DNA of 64,000 nucleotides, taken from positions 1,674,001 through 1,738,000 of the forward strand of contig NZ_AP018694.1 of NCBI RefSeq assembly GCF_009689585.1, read 5' to 3'. This document shows, one piece after another, positions 63,173 to 64,000 of this stretch. Each line of letters starts with the position of its first letter. Position 1 is the first letter of the stretch. The notes under the pieces were generated by a model. It saw nothing but the letters and a program-made list of their open reading frames with translations, did no database searches and was not told the DNA's origin. A program made the position numbers and the translations under genes. Origin of the DNA: Aquipluma nitroreducens (GTDB lineage Bacteria > Bacteroidota > Bacteroidia > Bacteroidales > Prolixibacteraceae).

Positions 63173-64000
63173 TCAATCCAATTTCAGCACAGCCAGGAAA
63201 GCGTTCTGCGGAACCTCAACATTGCCCACCTGTTTCATGCGTTTCTTTCCCTTCTTTTGTTTTTCGAGAAGTTTGCGTTTACGGGTAATGTCGCCCCCAT
63301 AACATTTGGCTGTTACGTCTTTACGAACGGCTTTCACCGTTTCGCGCGAAATAATCTTGGCGCCAATAGCCGCCTGTATCGCAATGTCGAACTGCTGGCG
63401 TGGGATCAGCTCTTTCAGCTTTTCGCACATCCGTTTCCCGAAACTATACGCATTGTTGAAGTGAATCAAGGTCGACAAAGCATCGACCATTTCGCCATTC
63501 AGGAGAATATCCAAACGTACCAGTTTCGCCGGACGGAAATCGAGCATATGGTAATCAAACGAAGCATATCCTTTCGAAATACTTTTCAGCTTATCGTAAA
63601 AGTCGAACACAATTTCGCCCAAAGGAAGGTCGAACACCATTTCAACACGGTCGGTAGTCAGGTAATCCTGCTTCAAAAGTGTTCCACGTTTGTCGAGACA
63701 CAAGGTCATGATTGGCCCGATAAAATCGGAAGCAGTAATAATGTTCGCGCGGATAAACGGTTCGTCAATATCGTCGATGGTAGTGGTAGCAGGCAGTCCA
63801 GATGGGTTGTACACATTGATCGTTTCACCTCTGGTGGTATGAACGTGGTATAATACGTTGGGAACAGTGGTGATCACATTCATGTCGTATTCGCGGTCGA
63901 GGCGCTCCTGAACGATTTCCATATGCAGCAATCCGAGGAATCCGCAACGGAACCCGAAACCCAACGCAGCAGATGATTCGGGCTCGTAGGTGAGTGAAGC
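63173..64000 (-). CDS. lepA: Elongation factor 4, C-terminal part
   Basis: This ribosome-bound GTPase back-translocates or remodels stalled ribosomes. Only the last 276 codons are in the window; the frame runs off the right edge (residues [12 protein letters not shown] precede [21 protein letters not shown]). Domains III-V and the LepA-specific C-terminus are visible, with [35 protein letters not shown]. The GTPase domain lies outside. No defect is seen. Confidence 0.96.
   Translation of the reverse strand, partial: ASLTYEPESSAALGFGFRCGFLGLLHMEIVQERLDREYDMNVITTVPNVLYHVHTTRGETINVYNPSGLPATTTIDDIDEPFIRANIITASDFIGPIMTLCLDKRGTLLKQDYLTTDRVEMVFDLPLGEIVFDFYDKLKSISKGYASFDYHMLDFRPAKLVRLDILLNGEMVDALSTLIHFNNAYSFGKRMCEKLKELIPRQQFDIAIQAAIGAKIISRETVKAVRKDVTAKCYGGDITRKRKLLEKQKKGKKRMKQVGNVEVPQNAFLAVLKLD

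Overview
The window is a piece of a Bacteroidota chromosome, most likely from the Bacteroidales/Marinilabiliales side; that placement is an inference. The evidence is a type III glutamine synthetase, a hexameric glutamate dehydrogenase, the purN-acpP-fabF-rnc gene order, many secreted glycoside hydrolases, promoters of the Bacteroidota TAnnTTTG type, almost no Shine-Dalgarno sequences, and a tRNA gene without an encoded CCA end. Most of the window is ordinary chromosome with well-preserved genes. I see no CRISPR array, phage, intact transposase or recognisable integrase.

Layout. 1-9.9 kb: nitrogen assimilation (glnN), leuS, an NmrA-type oxidoreductase, a GH20 hexosaminidase lipoprotein, a DMT transporter and a cyclophilin. 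10.1-13.4 kb: an L-fucose locus (FucP permease, mutarotase, GH29 fucosidase) behind two perfect palindromes. 13.7-17.3 kb: gdhA, tatD and ansA. 17.4-27.9 kb: a plastic zone. It starts at tRNA-Ser(GGA), whose last 12 bases plus 7 flanking bases are repeated exactly at 24674-24692, giving an att-like bracket around about 7.2 kb. Inside are an AraC regulator, a frameshifted secreted protein, a PKD-bearing hydrolase, a GH43 tail, an intact GH3 and a GH3 head cut at the right repeat. Next to it, a GH92 mannosidase lies between a broken 5' copy and the intact copy of a DEAD-box helicase gene.

27.9-38.5 kb: helicase, purM, prfA, pyrF, an outer-membrane barrel with its lipoprotein neighbour, a VTT membrane protein, ApbE and a glycerophosphodiesterase. 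38.6-51 kb: TrkH/TrkA potassium uptake, an RND/MMPL transporter, a CE7 esterase, a DUF5686 outer-membrane protein, an M14 peptidase and a CNNM/CorC protein. 51-57.3 kb: malic enzyme, then a four-gene minus-strand cluster (two DUF1080 proteins, an esterase, a Tat-exported TIM-barrel isomerase/epimerase) that looks like periplasmic 3-keto-glycoside chemistry. 57.4-64 kb: purN, acpP-fabF-rnc, a sensor kinase/response regulator pair and the C-terminal part of lepA.

The main non-coding signal is a family of four 33-base palindromes (5298, 6304, 32105, 63131) with identical geometry and compensated arm changes. A 47-base hairpin with a conserved loop also occurs twice around the outer-membrane gene pair. 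Two tiny reading frames starting MKRA sit at the same distance behind similar promoters upstream of gdhA and of a small lipoprotein gene.
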